Below the pieces are notes generated by a model. That model did not search any database. It saw only the letters and a program-made list of their open reading frames with translations, and was not told the DNA's origin. A DNA stretch of 64,000 bases from Devosia epidermidihirudinis. GTDB taxonomy: Bacteria; Pseudomonadota; Alphaproteobacteria; Rhizobiales; Devosiaceae. Positions 63,118 to 64,000 of the stretch are shown piece by piece (the stretch's first letter is position 1; each line of letters opens with the position of its first letter). The stretch covers positions 62,001 through 126,000 of the forward strand of contig NZ_LANJ01000004.1 of assembly GCF_000971295.1 (NCBI RefSeq), written 5' to 3'. A program made the translations under genes and the position numbers.

Positions 63118-64000
63118 TCGGCCCTGGACCTTTCCGTCGCCAGCAAGCTGACGAGTGCTGGGGTTAGGCCCGTATAGCGCTTGTCGATTTCGGCGAAGGT
63201 GCGGCAGGCTGTTTCACGTTCCCCTGCCCCAGACAGGGACATGCCCAGCTTGAGCAGCAGTTCGGGCGCGCGCGGGCTGGTCGGGCTCTTCTGGAAGGCA
63301 TTGAGCAGCACTTCTGCAGCCTGATCATAAGCCGCCCGCTTCAACAGGGCATCGCCCAGAAAATTGGCTGCATCAGCCACCTGCGGATTATCGGGATAGA
63401 GCTCGATAAACTGGCTGAACTGATCCTCGGCAAAGGTGTAATCACCCCGCTGAATCGCATCGAGACCAGCAGCGTATTGCGCATCCGCATCTGCATTGCC
63501 CGACGGGGCGGCGGCAGGATCATAGCTGAGGTTCAACGGTTGACCAGTCGTCAGGTCAACGCCGCCCGTGGCACCGGTGCCGACCAATGGATCGCCGGAA
63601 TTGCCAACGTCGTCCATCGGCGCGGCACTGCCATCGTCAAAAGTCGGGTCGAACTCTGCCTCACCGGGCAATGGCTTGACGCCCTGCTCGGGGATAATCG
63701 TTGTTGGCGCATCTTCGGGCGCGTCGGTGGTCGTCTGGGCCGGGTCATGCGGCAACGCCTCGGGCTGCGTCACGCCGCCCGGTTGGGTTACCGCATTAGT
63801 TTTTGGGCTGGCACCGCCTTCGAGCGCCTGGAAGCGGAACTCATTATCTTCGGTCATGCGCTCGATCAGCGTCTGCATCTGCGTCAGCTGGAAGGTCAGG
63901 CCTTCGACCTGGCCATTGACGGAGCGAAGCTGCTCTTCAAGCTGCTGGATGCGCACCATCAGCTGCGCGGCATCGGGTGCCTGTGCAACTAGCACACGGT
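63102..64000 (-). CDS. cpoB: Tol-Pal-associated periplasmic protein CpoB (YbgF), N-terminus beyond window edge
   Basis: At least 299 codons are visible, and the frame stays open at the window edge. An N-terminal coiled coil (MVRIQQLEEQLRSVNGQVEG) precedes a Pro/Thr-rich linker. C-terminal tetratricopeptide repeats follow (about the last 125 residues: AQYAAGLDAIQRGDYTFAED, FLGDALLKRAAYDQAAEVLL). The first visible residues (RVLVAQAPD) look like the end of a signal peptide, so the true start lies outside. CpoB couples Tol-Pal constriction to peptidoglycan synthesis; pal would be expected next. Confidence 0.9.
   Translation of the reverse strand, partial: RVLVAQAPDAAQLMVRIQQLEEQLRSVNGQVEGLTFQLTQMQTLIERMTEDNEFRFQALEGGASPKTNAVTQPGGVTQPEALPHDPAQTTTDAPEDAPTTIIPEQGVKPLPGEAEFDPTFDDGSAAPMDDVGNSGDPLVGTGATGGVDLTTGQPLNLSYDPAAAPSGNADADAQYAAGLDAIQRGDYTFAEDQFSQFIELYPDNPQVADAANFLGDALLKRAAYDQAAEVLLNAFQKSPTSPRAPELLLKLGMSLSGAGERETACRTFAEIDKRYTGLTPALVSLLATERSRAECPPA

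Overview
The window is a 64 kb chromosomal segment of a GC-rich, flagellated alphaproteobacterium. It carries the ChpT-CtrA-SciP cell-cycle circuit, a Caulobacter-like fliF-fliG-fliH-fliN-flbD-flhA operon, an EipA/DUF1134 gene beside chpT, and a cpoB-tilS-ftsH-glmM block. This mix fits Hyphomicrobiales, plausibly Devosia or a relative; the genus is an inference from gene content only. I saw no rRNA, tRNA, phage, transposase or CRISPR. The segment looks like core chromosome broken up by small metabolic cassettes and several families of REP-like palindromes.

Layout. 1-2.4 kb: an ECF sigma factor overlaps a membrane-anchored YfbK-type VWA protein (cut by the window edge), with a divergent one-helix protein. 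2.6-3.7 kb: mnmA. 4-15 kb: flagellar block one (fliK-flgD, sciP, then fliFGHN-flbD-flhA), interrupted by a GST gene. 15-23.3 kb: accessory genes: two GNATs, a candidate structured RNA, two secreted PRC-barrel proteins, an EAL phosphodiesterase, an MFS pump, and an aldo/keto reductase-cupin pair facing a LysR regulator. 23.3-30.2 kb: eipA, a YHS protein, chpT, a single-domain response regulator, an ECF42-type sigma factor, ctrA, and divergent fliI-fliJ. 30.3-36 kb: cutC, a ROK kinase, a coiled-coil membrane protein, rluD and rpoH. 36-40 kb: thiN and a TPP-riboswitch-controlled thiBPQ operon. 40-49.5 kb: an unknown Pro-rich membrane protein, purA, a DMT exporter, a NUDIX hydrolase, serC-serA with a serC-type leader, and a nucleoside hydrolase. 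49.6-55.4 kb: a ribose-type ABC transporter plus aldehyde dehydrogenase operon with a divergent IclR regulator. 55.5-64 kb: a small secreted protein, GNAT, a DenD-like dehydrogenase, an Omp25-like porin, glmM, ftsH, tilS and partial cpoB.

How it fits together. The flagellar and cell-cycle genes form one regulatory network, and part of its cis code can be read. A sigma-54 promoter precedes fliK. The same CCGGCA-N5-TGCCG dyad (a candidate FlbD/ftr operator) lies upstream of that promoter and again in the fliF promoter region. TTAA-type CtrA boxes occur before fliF, ctrA, fliI, eipA and the porin gene, the last a perfect TTAA-N7-TTAAC. The ctrA-fliI intergenic region has four GANTC (CcrM) sites within 145 bp. 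CtrA (activator), SciP (its inhibitor), ChpT (its phosphodonor) and FlbD (the class III switch) are all encoded here. The least explained elements are the ECF/VWA module, the intergenic structured RNA, the secreted PRC-barrel pair and the Pro-rich protein next to purA.
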